Part shown: positions 55,145-64,000 of the stretch, in pieces
Layout of the letters: every line of letters begins with the position of its first letter
Numbering within the stretch: position 1 is the stretch's first letter
Source of the DNA: Actinernus sp. WN-2022
Lineage: Eukaryota > Cnidaria > Anthozoa > Actiniaria > Actinernidae
NCBI GenBank assembly: GCA_030867875.1
Contig: JAOWCC010000577.1
Coordinates: 76,675,740-76,739,739 of the forward strand
DNA length: 64,000 nucleotides
Direction of reading: 5' to 3'
The notes under the pieces: generated by a model
The model's input: only the letters and a program-made list of their open reading frames with translations
The model's database searches: none
What the model was told of the DNA's origin: nothing
Position numbers and translations under genes: made by a program

Positions 55145-55672
55145 AGATAGCCGCCTCTGCGCTGCCTTCGACCAAGCTTCTTAAATACGTAAACTTCTCG
55201 ACATCAGATATGCCTTCGTTATCATGAACAGCTACATTAAAGTTATTCCACCATCCTTGCCAAGTGTTGGCGTCACCCTTAAACCTATTTAAAGTTAGTT
55301 TTGGGAGTCTAGGATATTGGGAGCTGTGGGCTGAACATGAGAGCATGCTTGTTGAGTTGGCGTTTCAATTGACACTTCAATTAGGTTATTCATCTTAACT
55401 AAAACTTCATCTATTCTTTCTCTCATGGCTTCTGATTCATCGATCTCCTTTTCGATGTCATCGTCCTCTACAGACAGTAAAATAGCATCGTCTAGCTCTT
55501 TTAGTGTGGCCAATTTCTCGTTTAATGTAATGGTTATCTGTGTTACCTTGTCCTTTTCTTAGCGCGACCCTTCATACGCAACCAGTAGTTCTGTGGCGTT
55601 TCTTAACATCTTTTTCGCGTGCGTTCGATGTCCCTTTCGGACATTCTTCTTTTCAAGTTCCGGCATGACGAT

Positions 55673-55688
55673 CCGGCTCGAAGAACCA
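55673..55688 (-). other. primer binding site of the Pao element
   Basis: On the minus strand TGGTTCTTCGAGCCGG begins about 10 bases inside the 5' LTR end and starts with TGG, complementary to a tRNA CCA end. The primer tRNA was not identified. Confidence 0.6.
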
Positions 55689-55698
55689 GTTAATTTTT

Positions 55699-55948
55699 TG
55701 TAGTGAATTCTCTTTAATACCTTGCAAAGATTTACATAGCTAATTTCTGATTTGATAAGGCCAATGCCGTGTTTCAATACCTTTTCGATTCTTCACACCC
55801 TGTTAGCTCCTCGTACTAACTCGAACTCGTAACAATGTCTATGATCGGAGAGTTCGGTCCCTAGTTCCGTCACATGACTGATACGTCACACTAATGTTAT
55901 ACATAAATGTGAATGTCAATTAAGCAACTGATGATATAATCCATGACA
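55699..55948 (-). repeat. 5' LTR of the Pao element
   Basis: Direct repeat of 42865-43109. On the minus strand it starts TGTCATGGATTATAT and ends CACTACA, the TG..CA form. Divergence from the 3' LTR is visible by eye (substitutions and 1-5-base indels), so the insertion is not recent. Confidence 0.9.
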
Positions 55949-56109
55949 TCCATCAGTAGTATGGTGTAGTATGTATAAAAATATATGAATGTAGTGGGGA
56001 GTGTGTGTGGAGTTGAAAGCAGGCCCCCACCAGCTATGCTGAAATACATAGCCTGCTATAACAAAATTAATATTTATTTATTTTTGTTATTCATAGCTAC
56101 GAGTGAAGG

Positions 56110-57245
56110 ATTAATTTCCAAACTATAGACCCATAACTAACTTGTCATTTCTGTCTAACGTACTCGAGCGCGTAGTGGCCAAACAATCGCATAGTTACCT
56201 ACTTACCAACAATCTGTATGCCAAGATGCAATTCGCCTATCGCAAATTCTACAGCACAGAGACTGCTCTGCTCCTGGTGTACAATGACATTCTACGCGCA
56301 ATTGATCAACATCAATAAGCAGTCCTTATTTTCTTAGATCTCTCAGCCGCCTTCGATACCATCGATCATAATATCTTGTTTACAAGATTACATGATCGTT
56401 TTGTTTTCAGTGGAACAGTTCTGAAATGGTTTAAATCTCAATCAACGCACTGAATTGGTTCTTATTGATAATATCAAATCGGCGTAAAGAACATTAACGT
56501 GCGGCGTCCCACAGCTACGTCCTTGGTCCTCTTCTGTTTACCTTGTATGTTGCTCCCTTAGAAGACGTGATTAAAGCCCATGATCTCAATTGTATTTTGT
56601 ACGCTGACGATTCTCAATTATACATCACCATGAACACAAATCAAAGGGATACAACACTATTATATTGCGTCTTTGAAAACTGTTTGAAGGATATTAAAGC
56701 ATGGAATTCCAACAACCTGCTGATGTGTAATCCTGACAAGACTGAAATCATCCATTTCTCATCACGTTTTTCAAAAGATGAGATTATCGAGTCCATTTCA
56801 TTTGGTCACCTAGCCATAGCTCCTTTTGATGAAGCTCACAATCTTGGTGTTGTACTTGAGCGTCACTTTAACTTGTCTTCCCATGTAAATAACATCTGCC
56901 GTTCAGCATCGCTGAGCATTAGGAATATAGGCAGTATAAGAAAATACCTTACTCAATCAACAACTGAGCGTCTTGTCCATGCTTTTATTACTTCTAAGTT
57001 GGATTACTGTAATAGTATGTTTTATGGTTTACCTTCCAATGAAGTCCAGAAACTTCAACGCCTTCAAAATACTGCAGCCAGGCTTGTGGTTAAAGCTAAA
57101 CGTTCTGCCCATATTTCTCCTATCCTCTAACAACTACATTGGCTTCCTATTAGTGAACGTGTCCAGTTTAAAGTTCTACTGACTACTTATAAAACTCTTC
57201 ATGGTTTATCGCCTACGTATATACAAGAACTTATTAAAGTGCCTA
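56110..57245 (+). pseudogene. L2-type LINE reverse transcriptase fragment
   Basis: Plus-strand RT fragment, truncated at both ends. It reads LERVVAKQSHSYLLTNN, STETALLLVYNDILRAIDQ (then a TAA at about 56316), [20 protein letters not shown] (motif A), and a damaged motif B around 56500. In the open piece 56543-57130 come [17 protein letters not shown] (motif C), [20 protein letters not shown] and [16 protein letters not shown]. After TAA at 57128, LHWLPISERVQFKVLLTTYK and IQELIKV continue in frame to about 57240. No endonuclease, 3' UTR or tail is seen. It is related to, but clearly diverged from, the LINE at 52698-55075. Confidence 0.85.
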
Positions 57246-57516
57246 TGAAGCTAATTTTTTTATTTTAGATATCAATTCTAAATCAAGTGAATAGTAGAAT
57301 GGTAAAATATATTTTGCTTTGAATGCTGTGCCACTGAGTTAAGGAGGTTTTAATATACAAAATGCTAATTACGTGACGTCAGGGGAGGCATCTGCAATCA
57401 CGTTGTAAATGGGCGTTTCTACTGATATAAGAAAATAAATTTCTAATATCATTTTATTTCAACCATGGGTATAACACTGATAATTTTTGTGGTGTGGCCT
57501 GGTTACATTTCTGACA

Positions 57517-57602
57517 TGCGCATGTAATATCTATTGGACTCTCTTTCCCGCGACCTTCCAGTCTACGGAGCGGTAGAAAGAGAGACCAGGTCAGGCCTAC
57601 AT
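57517..57602. repeat. dispersed repeat, inverted copy of 42575-42665
   Basis: The block around CTTTCCCGCGACCTTCCAG, CTACGGAGCGG and AGAGACCAGGTCAGG matches the reverse complement of 42585-42665 with a few substitutions. Here it reads plus-strand; there it reads minus-strand. Confidence 0.75.
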
Positions 57603-57851
57603 GATAGTCTGCGCCAATCTATTTTTTGCTCAGTGGAGGTCACGATGCTATTTTCAGATTCAGTTCCAGCTCCTCGCGGATTTTATTCGCTCCATCTCCT
57701 AGTTTTAGACGAACCGGGCTATGGATGCAAAACAAACTATACGAAGCTTCAAAACTAGCTCTGAATTATGTCTTGCTCCCTAAACTTACTACCCGGACGG
57801 ATATGATTTGATCTGACTTGAAGACGCGCGAAAATAAACTTTGAAATTGAA

Positions 57852-58209
57852 AGTGCTCCTAACCCCTTTTGCATTTTTTATACATATGAATCTTTGAAAG
57901 GTTTTGAGTACTTCTGTGAATATTTTTTCTGCTTACATAGAATACTCCATGTTCTATGCTTGTTTGAAATGGAGAAAATTTGACCTTTCCTGACCCATGA
58001 CCGCGTAAGAAAAAGATTCTTGATCTTACATCACCTCATTAATGCATTATTCTCCATGGCGCCTTTCTATCACAACACCATCTCTATATAGAGAATATAC
58101 GCAGTCTGTGAGTTGTTAGTAAAGAAAACAGTTATTTTAGACAAAATGCTAAATATTTATTCAAATTATTGCAAAGTGGAATGAATTATATGACGTAAGA
58201 TCAGGAATC
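57852..58209. mobile_element. TTAA MITE family, truncated copy
   Basis: The first about 160 bp match the TIR of 27121-27659 (AGTGCTCCTAACCCC, TTTGAAAGGTTTTGAGTACT, TGACCTTTCCTGACCC). The following core matches the complement of that copy's core, so the two are in opposite orientation. The right TIR is missing: sequence leaves the family near 58209. The left flank reads TTGAA, not TTAA. Confidence 0.85.
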
Positions 58210-58382
58210 TGGCGCTGAACTATTTTATGTCTCGTTGTCTCTCACTCTGGTTTTAGCTCAACCCAACATGGCCGCCCTATTCCAAGTCATGTGACCCCCG
58301 ATTGGCGGGAAACAACGCAACATTCCTCCCTTGTAGATACAGAACAGACTTGGGAGGCTATAACTAAATAATTTAAAACCGT

Positions 58383-59280
58383 TCATAAGTCCATTCTTTC
58401 TGGTGGCTTGACCACTCTTCCAGATCTAGAACTTATGGAAGTATGGAGTCTTGTGAGTTCTGGGGTATCTAGACTACATGTAGTAGCATGATGAAGCTCA
58501 GCCGCAACCGGAGCCACCTCAGAACATCCTAGTTCTGTCCCTAACTCTTGTGGTATGTCCTTCACTGGACTAGCAGGTAATGATTGGGTAAGGCTGTCTG
58601 CAAGTCCAGCACTTCTTGCACCCATGGCTGCTCCTGTAGATGTAGTTGGGATTGTGTGATCATGACCGTCTGCACAGGAAAAGCTCATGGTCTTTTCGTC
58701 TGGGGCGTATCTTTTCACATCACTTCTGCAGGTGTCATCATGCATTAGATTATCCGCCTGTACGAACCTCCGTAGATTTCCTGAGACTCTTACAAGGTAT
58801 GAATTAGGACCCTTAATTTCCTAAACCCTTCCTGAAATCCACTTTTCTTTTTCCCCTCGGACATTTTTCACCTTGACTGGTTGATATAGATCACAGGATC
58901 TCATTTGGGATTTTCCCCATCTCTTTTGAACTTTGAGGCCACTTAGAGGTTTTGGGGTTCCTCTTCAGAAACAACTCTGCTGGTGTTCTCCCAGTGGTAT
59001 AATGGGGAATATTTCTGTAGCAAAACAACAAATTTGCCATTCGATGTTGCAGAGGCAGCTGTGGGTCTGACTTAGCAAACGTACGTTTAAAGGTCTGTAC
59101 ATGACGTTCAGCCAAGCCATTAGTGGCAGGATGATAAGGAGGGCAGAAAGTATGCTTCACATGTTTGGCTTTCAAGAACTTCTTGAACTCCTCTCCAATG
59201 AGGTCCATTGTCCGTAACTACCTCGTTCGGAAAATCCTTTAAACGTTCCGGTGTGTAGCGGGTGGATATAAAATTCTCTT
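58383..59280 (-). pseudogene. gypsy-type (Ty3) integrase C-terminal fragment
   Basis: On the minus strand RYTPERLKDFPNEVVTDNGP (second catalytic Asp) switches frame near 59205 to IGEEFKKFLKAKHVKHTFCP, PYHPATNGLAERHVQTFKRT (catalytic Glu), MANLLFCYRNIPHYTTGRTP and AELFLKRNPK. After further shifts a tail region (58745-58383) ends SRSGRVVKPPERMDL, the usual end of gypsy pol. RT, RNase H, gag and LTRs are not visible nearby. It is a solitary truncated fragment, distinct from the Pao integrase at 43.2-44.3 kb. Confidence 0.88.
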
Positions 59281-60845
59281 AAAAAAAGAATACAGTTCAT
59301 ATCAATGCCACCCCTAACTGAAACAATGACTGACAATTCGCTAAAGAAATTAGAAATAGAACCTATAATATCGTAAACAATCGGACATGCTTTTGCAACA
59401 CCGTAACACATATGAACCTGTAGAGTTACTGAGTAAAAATAGAAAATTTAAATGCTTCGGTTATGAATAAAATACTGAATGCTTTCTGATCTTCTGATCT
59501 CGCCGGCGCCGACCCATTCCGACACGTGACACCAACAACCAATTGGATAGAGTGGTATTAATAGTCCAACTAATTTATGCAAGCTAAAAATAAATCGATG
59601 CAGACGATCTTGGTGAGAGACCCCAATATGGGAGATCGGTTCTCCTAGGTGATGTTCTCTTGCTATTTCTCATCACCTTTTTTTCCCATTTGCTGGAACC
59701 GATATTTGAATACACAACATGAATTAGACATGGATTAGACTATTTTGAAATAGCTGTAATGTTGACCTCAGGTTCGACATGGCAAAGGATTTACGTGAGG
59801 AAATTGTAGGTTGGAATAGATCTTACCGATAATTTTTCCCACGCTGCATGACAATAAGGAGATTGAGGAAAGTAAACTCTGAAAATTGCTCTTAGAAGGG
59901 GAAGCAAGTAAAAGGAATATAAGACTTAACTAAACTCAAAAATGAAACCAGCACATTTCTTATTTAAACTATTTCAGAGTGCTGTTTTTTTTTACATTAC
60001 CCAATCGCCTCGTTTCCATAATGGAAAATACTGAATCAGCAAGGTATATTGGAATTAGACTGCAGATTTAAGATAAATATAATTAGGTACATTTATTTGC
60101 AATTTAGATAATAAACGTACTTTTATTGCAACTGCAACTTTCAGCTTTTTAAACTCGCATTGTTTCCAATCGTTTTTTCTTGTCGGTTGGTATTCAATTA
60201 GCTCTTGATAAAGAGCCACTCCTACATTCCTTCTCGACTTGACAAAACAGTCGAAAACAGATAATTGAATGTTTCTCGCAGAGAAAATCGTGCATTGAAC
60301 TATAGCATTTTTGATTGTCCCACTCACCTGGTATCATCCAATAAATCATGTCCATGGGGAATGGATACCCCATGTCAGCGGTCTGTTCAGGGTATCTCAC
60401 TTCAACTGTAAGGTGTTCACTAAACTTTACATATACGTCCATGTGATATATGTGACATGTGCTTAGAGCAACCAATCTGTTCTGCTGGGGACTTCTGTTG
60501 AATGTAACACGCATCAATGAGCATTACTTTTAATTAAACAAATCAGCACAGTTTAGTTCACCTGAATACACTGGTTTTTACAAGCTTCTGACCCTACTAA
60601 CTATCAAAGTACTATCAAAACGAAGTACTCTGTCTGTCTGCATAGCAGATATCATGCCACAGGGAAAAGGATTAGTTTTTTTAATTTCGCTTTATTCGAT
60701 TCTTTTCTAATTACTATGGCTTGACAGTATATCTTAGAATTTTGGTTCCGTTATATGTATGAATATGGTTCCTAGTGCAACAGTAGATTAGTTCCGGGCA
60801 AGGTTTTGGTTCCGCTTAGGATTATGTTTCCTGGTGTAATCTGAG
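59281..60845. other. non-coding stretch, no gene seen
   Basis: Two overlapping minus-strand ORFs (60517-60194 and 60327-60055) have no features I recognise. The rest is AT-rich. Confidence 0.4.
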
Positions 60846-60848
60846 ACT

Positions 60849-61672
60849 GTGCCTGATACGATGAATATTCGAAGAATTCAAACATATACTCTTCTGAATA
60901 TTTACCGTTTACTTATTTATCCTTACATATCCTATGGTTTAGCAATCTGGGGTCAGGCAGCCCAAACACACCTCAATAAAATCCTACTTCTACAAAAACG
61001 TGTCTTACGACTTATGTATTTTGCGACAAATAGCTATACCATTATTTTTAGCCTCTGATATCCTTTCAATTAATATGTTATATTATAAAACACTCTCAGT
61101 CCCAATGTATTAAATTAACAATAACGCGGCTCCTCCTAGCATAATATATTTATTTAACCATGTAAGCTCGGTACATTCCTATAATACTAGATCATCAACA
61201 ACAAGAACATTTTATTTGAAATATTCAAGAATTAACCATCAAAGTGACTCCTTCTCTCGAATTGGTATAAAAATATGGAATGGCATTCCTGATCACTTAC
61301 GGCAAAAAACAGTCTAAAACATTATTTAAGGCAAATTTCAATAGAACTCTTGTACAAGTTTTGAAACAGGAGGAGACCTATGTTGATGTCATGGTATTAA
61401 TTGAAAACGTTTCTGAAACGTCCTTAACGTCATGATCATTATGGAAAAAAAATGTTTTTCTTCCGATTTATATTTTTTTACTTATTTATTCATAGTTATT
61501 GTAAATGTGTTTAATTATTGTAAAATTTGTATAGTTATTGCAAAATATATTCCATGTAAATAAGAAATATTATAGAAATACCCGCCTCGATTAGCTAAGC
61601 TATCTGCGGGAGTGTTAAGTAAAATATATTTATAAATACTTGTTAATAAACTTGAATAAACTTGAATATCGC
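60849..61672 (+). mobile_element. LINE 3' end (CR1/Jockey type)
   Basis: A plus-strand fragment starts within the RT C-terminal domain: LLNIYRLLIYPYISYGLAIW, HLNKILLLQKRVLRLMYF, then through shifts HVSSVHTYNTRSS, YSRINHQSDSFSRIGIKIW and FNRTLVQVLKQEETY, ending near 61430. The 3' UTR has a CCCGC..GCGGG stem (61581-61610) and ends in AATAAACTTGAATAAACTTG (about 61648-61672), similar to the TTGAAC tail of the 44.8-kb LINE. Several frameshifts; inactive. Confidence 0.85.
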
Positions 61673-61681
61673 GTCATATGC

Positions 61682-62332
61682 TTAAAGGGGCTGGGTCACC
61701 TGGTGCCCGTGCGCAGTAAGTATGCTCTTGAGGTAATTAGCATATCATAAATATTCAAAATTCTTCTGCGATCGCAATGGTTTCTTTCGCAAGCAACAGT
61801 AGCATTGTGTCTGATTGGTCAGTTCAATGAGAGCTCATTTCTGATTGGTCGAGGGTAAGATTGAAACCCTTTCAATGTTAGCGGGTAGATTTTGTGTAAG
61901 AAAGTAAAATTCAGTTACGGAAGTTCACCTCGATTTATCCGAAAATACAGCAATGAAAATCCGGCTAAATGTGTACAAAAACTCTTCACCTCGTCAAATG
62001 TAATACTAGGGATTGTTTACTTGTCATCGCTTAGGAAAATATGGCGCCATTTCTTGTGAAAATCGTCAACATTTTGCGAAACATGGTTTTGGTCCCGTGT
62101 TGACTTCAACGCTGAACGAACGGTTTTCAAATTTAGTCGTCGTTCCTTGCCTTGCTGAACGGAAAACTCCCATCGTTTGGAGTTCTAAAGACTTGTAAAG
62201 AGAGTTGGAATTCGCCTCCTTTCATGATAATTGTTGTGAAGCCTTGGTTCGTTCGTGAAGTGTTTATAAATGCTTCGCTGGAATAAAGTCAGTGAGATAG
62301 CTTGGCTCGAACTTCGCCGTTTCCTAAATAAT
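61682..62332. other. possible left end of a TTAA element; otherwise empty
   Basis: TTAA at 61682 followed by AGGGGCTGGGTCACC resembles the terminus of the element at 44369. No matching right end is found within the window, so the element is either truncated or extends beyond base 64000. No gene was recognised. Confidence 0.4.
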
Positions 62333-62678
62333 AGAGAGCTTAAGCATCAACGACGGCGACGGCAGCGAGGACGGGACCTAGAAAAATGTTTTCTACCGAA
62401 ATGTGATGCTTACTATTTCCTTCGTTCGCCTTTAATTACTTTTCACATTCATATCTTCGAAAAATATGACAAGCATAGAGTTCCGTTCACGCCGAAAGAA
62501 AAACGGAGTGACTTACTTTAACGTAAAATGTGGGGTTTTCACGTTCTGTTTTTCCAGACAACGGTTGAAATGTAGGTGACTGCGTGCATTCCCACGTGCA
62601 GTTATTGTATTTTGCAATTAAGGCCATTGTTTCATGCCGTCGTCCTAGACGTTGCCGTCGTGGTTGCTTAAGCTCTCT
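62333..62678. mobile_element. foldback MITE, 346 bp
   Basis: AGAGAGCTTAAGCATCAACG at 62333 is mirrored by CGTGGTTGCTTAAGCTCTCT ending at 62678. The TIRs continue through ACGACGGC. There is no coding capacity; the superfamily is unknown. Confidence 0.75.
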
Positions 62679-62786
62679 AATCATTTTTGAAGAGCCGACA
62701 AAGTAGCAGGTTCAGCTAAATTTCAGGTATGTTTTATTACCTTGTTTTGATTCTGGAAAACGTTTTCAGGTGAGTTCGGGTTGTCC

Positions 62787-62854
62787 TTTGTCTTGGATTT
62801 GGTGTGTTTTGGCTGGTGAGTTTGTCTTGGCTTTGGTGTGTTTTGGCTTGTGCT
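62787..62854. repeat. 34-bp tandem duplication
   Basis: TTTGTCTTGGATTTGGTGTG and the next 14 bases (62787-62820) repeat at 62821-62854 with a few substitutions. Confidence 0.8.
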
Positions 62855-64000
62855 CAGAAAAGTCGCAAAATAAACTCTTTCTTTTCTTTCATTTTGTCCG
62901 TTTTATAAAACATTGCTTTTTAGCAAAAGGTTTTCGGCAATGTTATTTATCTTCTGGCGTTACTTTTTGTTATACCTTGAGTCAAACACTAAACGTTTCG
63001 TGTGGCAACAAAATCTCAATCAACTATTCTTGAAGTACTACCAAAAGTTCCTTGGCCTTTAGCTCCCGCCAGGTTTTGAATATTTGTTTGCGTATATAGC
63101 AGCATGTTGTCTTTTCCAGTGTCGGTCATTAATTTTTTTCGTCAATTGCTTCAAGGCAGGCGTTTTCTTTCTTCCTGCCCCGACTCGTTTACCTCCCCTT
63201 CCTCCAGAGCCTTCATTCATCAGAATTTCAAACAAAAAATGTAAAAATTAAATACTTTACATTTAGAATGAATGCTAAACAAAACGTTCCTGCAAAAAAT
63301 GTTTTTAGAGGTTCGAAATAAGAGCGATGGAAATGGATTTCTGAAAGGTTCCTTCGGAGGGAGGTTTGATTTCGTACTCCCGGAGTCGGACATCAAATTT
63401 TGCCTTTGGCCGTGCAATAGACTGGTAACGAATGAGCGCTGACCAACGGAAATGGTTTAACTCCATGCGTGCCTTGCCGCCCCATGTTGTGCCTCGTTTT
63501 CAAGTACCAAACTACCTAAGCCCTCACCCCTAAGAAGAAACAATGCCATGAAAACAAACCTGAAATGGCCGACGATCGTGGTCTGAAGCCGGATCAAATT
63601 TTGCTCCTGCTTTTATTGAAACGAAGTGATTCAAGAAGAAGAATTAATGTTCTGAGAAGGAAGACAAAGGTTCGAATTAATGTTCATTTAATTAGAATAC
63701 GACATGCTGTTTTTCATTAATTTAATTTCGTACATGAAACACATTCCCGCACGACGGCTTTGAGTAAATCAACGTTAAAGTGTATTTTGGGACGAAACTG
63801 TTCATGAATGGGATGAAAGGGAATGGATATATATAGCGAACTTAAGAATGTCAAGCCAGTTGTTCGAACTGCTTTGTGCAGAGCTCACCCTACACATTGA
63901 AAAAAGGCGTGATACAAATTTCAGAAAGGCCATTTCTGTGCGTGAGCGTGTTGCAATAACATTGTATCGACTGGCCGACACGGCGCACTTTCGTACTGTC
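62855..64000. other. non-coding stretch, no gene seen
   Basis: Only short ORFs of no recognisable content; no RNA genes or repeats that I can define. Confidence 0.45.

Larger units (their letters stand above)
51984..55666 (-). pseudogene. Pao gag and zinc knuckle, split by a LINE
   Basis: The ATG at 55664-55666 gives MPELEKKNVRKGHRTHAKKM, then an in-frame TAA at 55559-55561, then LATLKELDDAILLSVEDDDI and a charged helix to 55295. After a frameshift, DUF1759-type gag follows (YPRLPKLTLNRFKGDANTW, FTYLRSLVEGSAEAAIFGL) to LLDRFGQ at 55075, where the L2-type LINE enters. Gag resumes at 52697 (IDVLLNVIAVVSM, HFRGLKALGIGAEQYGALLV, MDTLPDQLRLIVSRSQQSKW). The Cys/His-rich knuckle region follows: LFCSFAPRKHLACDCKSK and ECTECMGRHHLAVCE. 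The text then jumps from TQVFLQTAQV straight to the RT linker, so the aspartic protease core (D-T/S-G) is deleted. Confidence 0.85.
42865..55948 (-). mobile_element. BEL/Pao LTR retrotransposon with two nested insertions
   Basis: The 3' LTR is 42865-43109 and the 5' LTR is 55699-55948. Coding order on the minus strand is gag (DUF1759-type), zinc knuckle, a protease remnant, RT, RNase H and integrase with DUF5641, which is the BEL/Pao order. The flanks are TCTAT (42860-42864) and TCCAT (55949-55953), compatible with a 5-bp duplication with one later change. Removing the inserts at 44369-49683 and 52698-55075 leaves an element of about 5.4 kb, a normal size. All ORFs carry frameshifts or stops, and the protease core is missing. 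Confidence 0.9.

Noticed and set aside
60055..60517. Two overlapping minus-strand ORFs of 90 and 107 codons
   Set aside because: No recognisable motif, no repeat context, and they overlap in different frames.

Overview
The window is animal nuclear DNA that is almost entirely repetitive. Three things show it is eukaryotic: non-LTR, LTR and Penelope-like retroelements; cut-and-paste transposons with spliced genes; and many foldback MITEs. Together they fit an anthozoan cnidarian (coral or anemone) or a similar marine invertebrate. That placement is inference; no host gene, rRNA or functional tRNA is recognisable. Nearly all coding capacity belongs to transposable elements in various states of decay.

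Layout. 1-3022: a LINE (plus strand) with endonuclease and reverse transcriptase in one frame, broken by two in-frame stops, followed by a G-rich minisatellite. 4.6-10.8 kb: palindromes and an AT-rich, low-complexity tract holding an intact partial Penelope-like reverse transcriptase (8060-9010) and a small coiled-coil ORF on the other strand. 9.8-14.2 kb: five foldback/MITE elements. 14384-18861: an ISL2EU/PHIS-type DNA transposon with 73-bp TIRs and two convergent genes, a SAP-SWIM-YqaJ nuclease and a THAP-HTH-DDE transposase, both damaged. 19457-25917: a 6.5-kb element whose two ends are arrays of an iterated GGTATG motif in opposite orientation; no transposase was found in it. 26.2-28.2 kb: a minus-strand LINE carrying a MITE precisely inserted at TTAA. 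29.4-36.2 kb: a series of MITEs and palindromes, several nested, including a second copy of the 12.8-kb MITE and a hAT-like MITE. 38.5-39.7 kb: a minus-strand LINE 3' part.

42865-55948 is one 13-kb BEL/Pao LTR retrotransposon on the minus strand, with LTRs of about 245-250 bp, a candidate PBS, a PPT and a near-matching 5-bp TSD. Two insertions expanded it. A TTAA-flanked DNA element (44369-49683) had itself already received a nearly full-length LINE, or received it later. A 5'-truncated L2-type LINE (52698-55075) sits in gag and still has a 765-codon open frame. The right flank (56-64 kb) holds L2-type and CR1/Jockey-type LINE fragments, a truncated second copy of the TTAA MITE, a gypsy integrase remnant, and further inverted and tandem repeats.

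How the parts relate: the window records successive transposition. The order can be read from nesting (Pao, then TTAA element, then LINE; LINE, then MITE; palindrome, then MITE). The most distinctive items are the SAP-SWIM-YqaJ gene paired with the THAP-DDE transposase, the element with minisatellite-like termini, and the AT-rich island around the Penelope-like reverse transcriptase.
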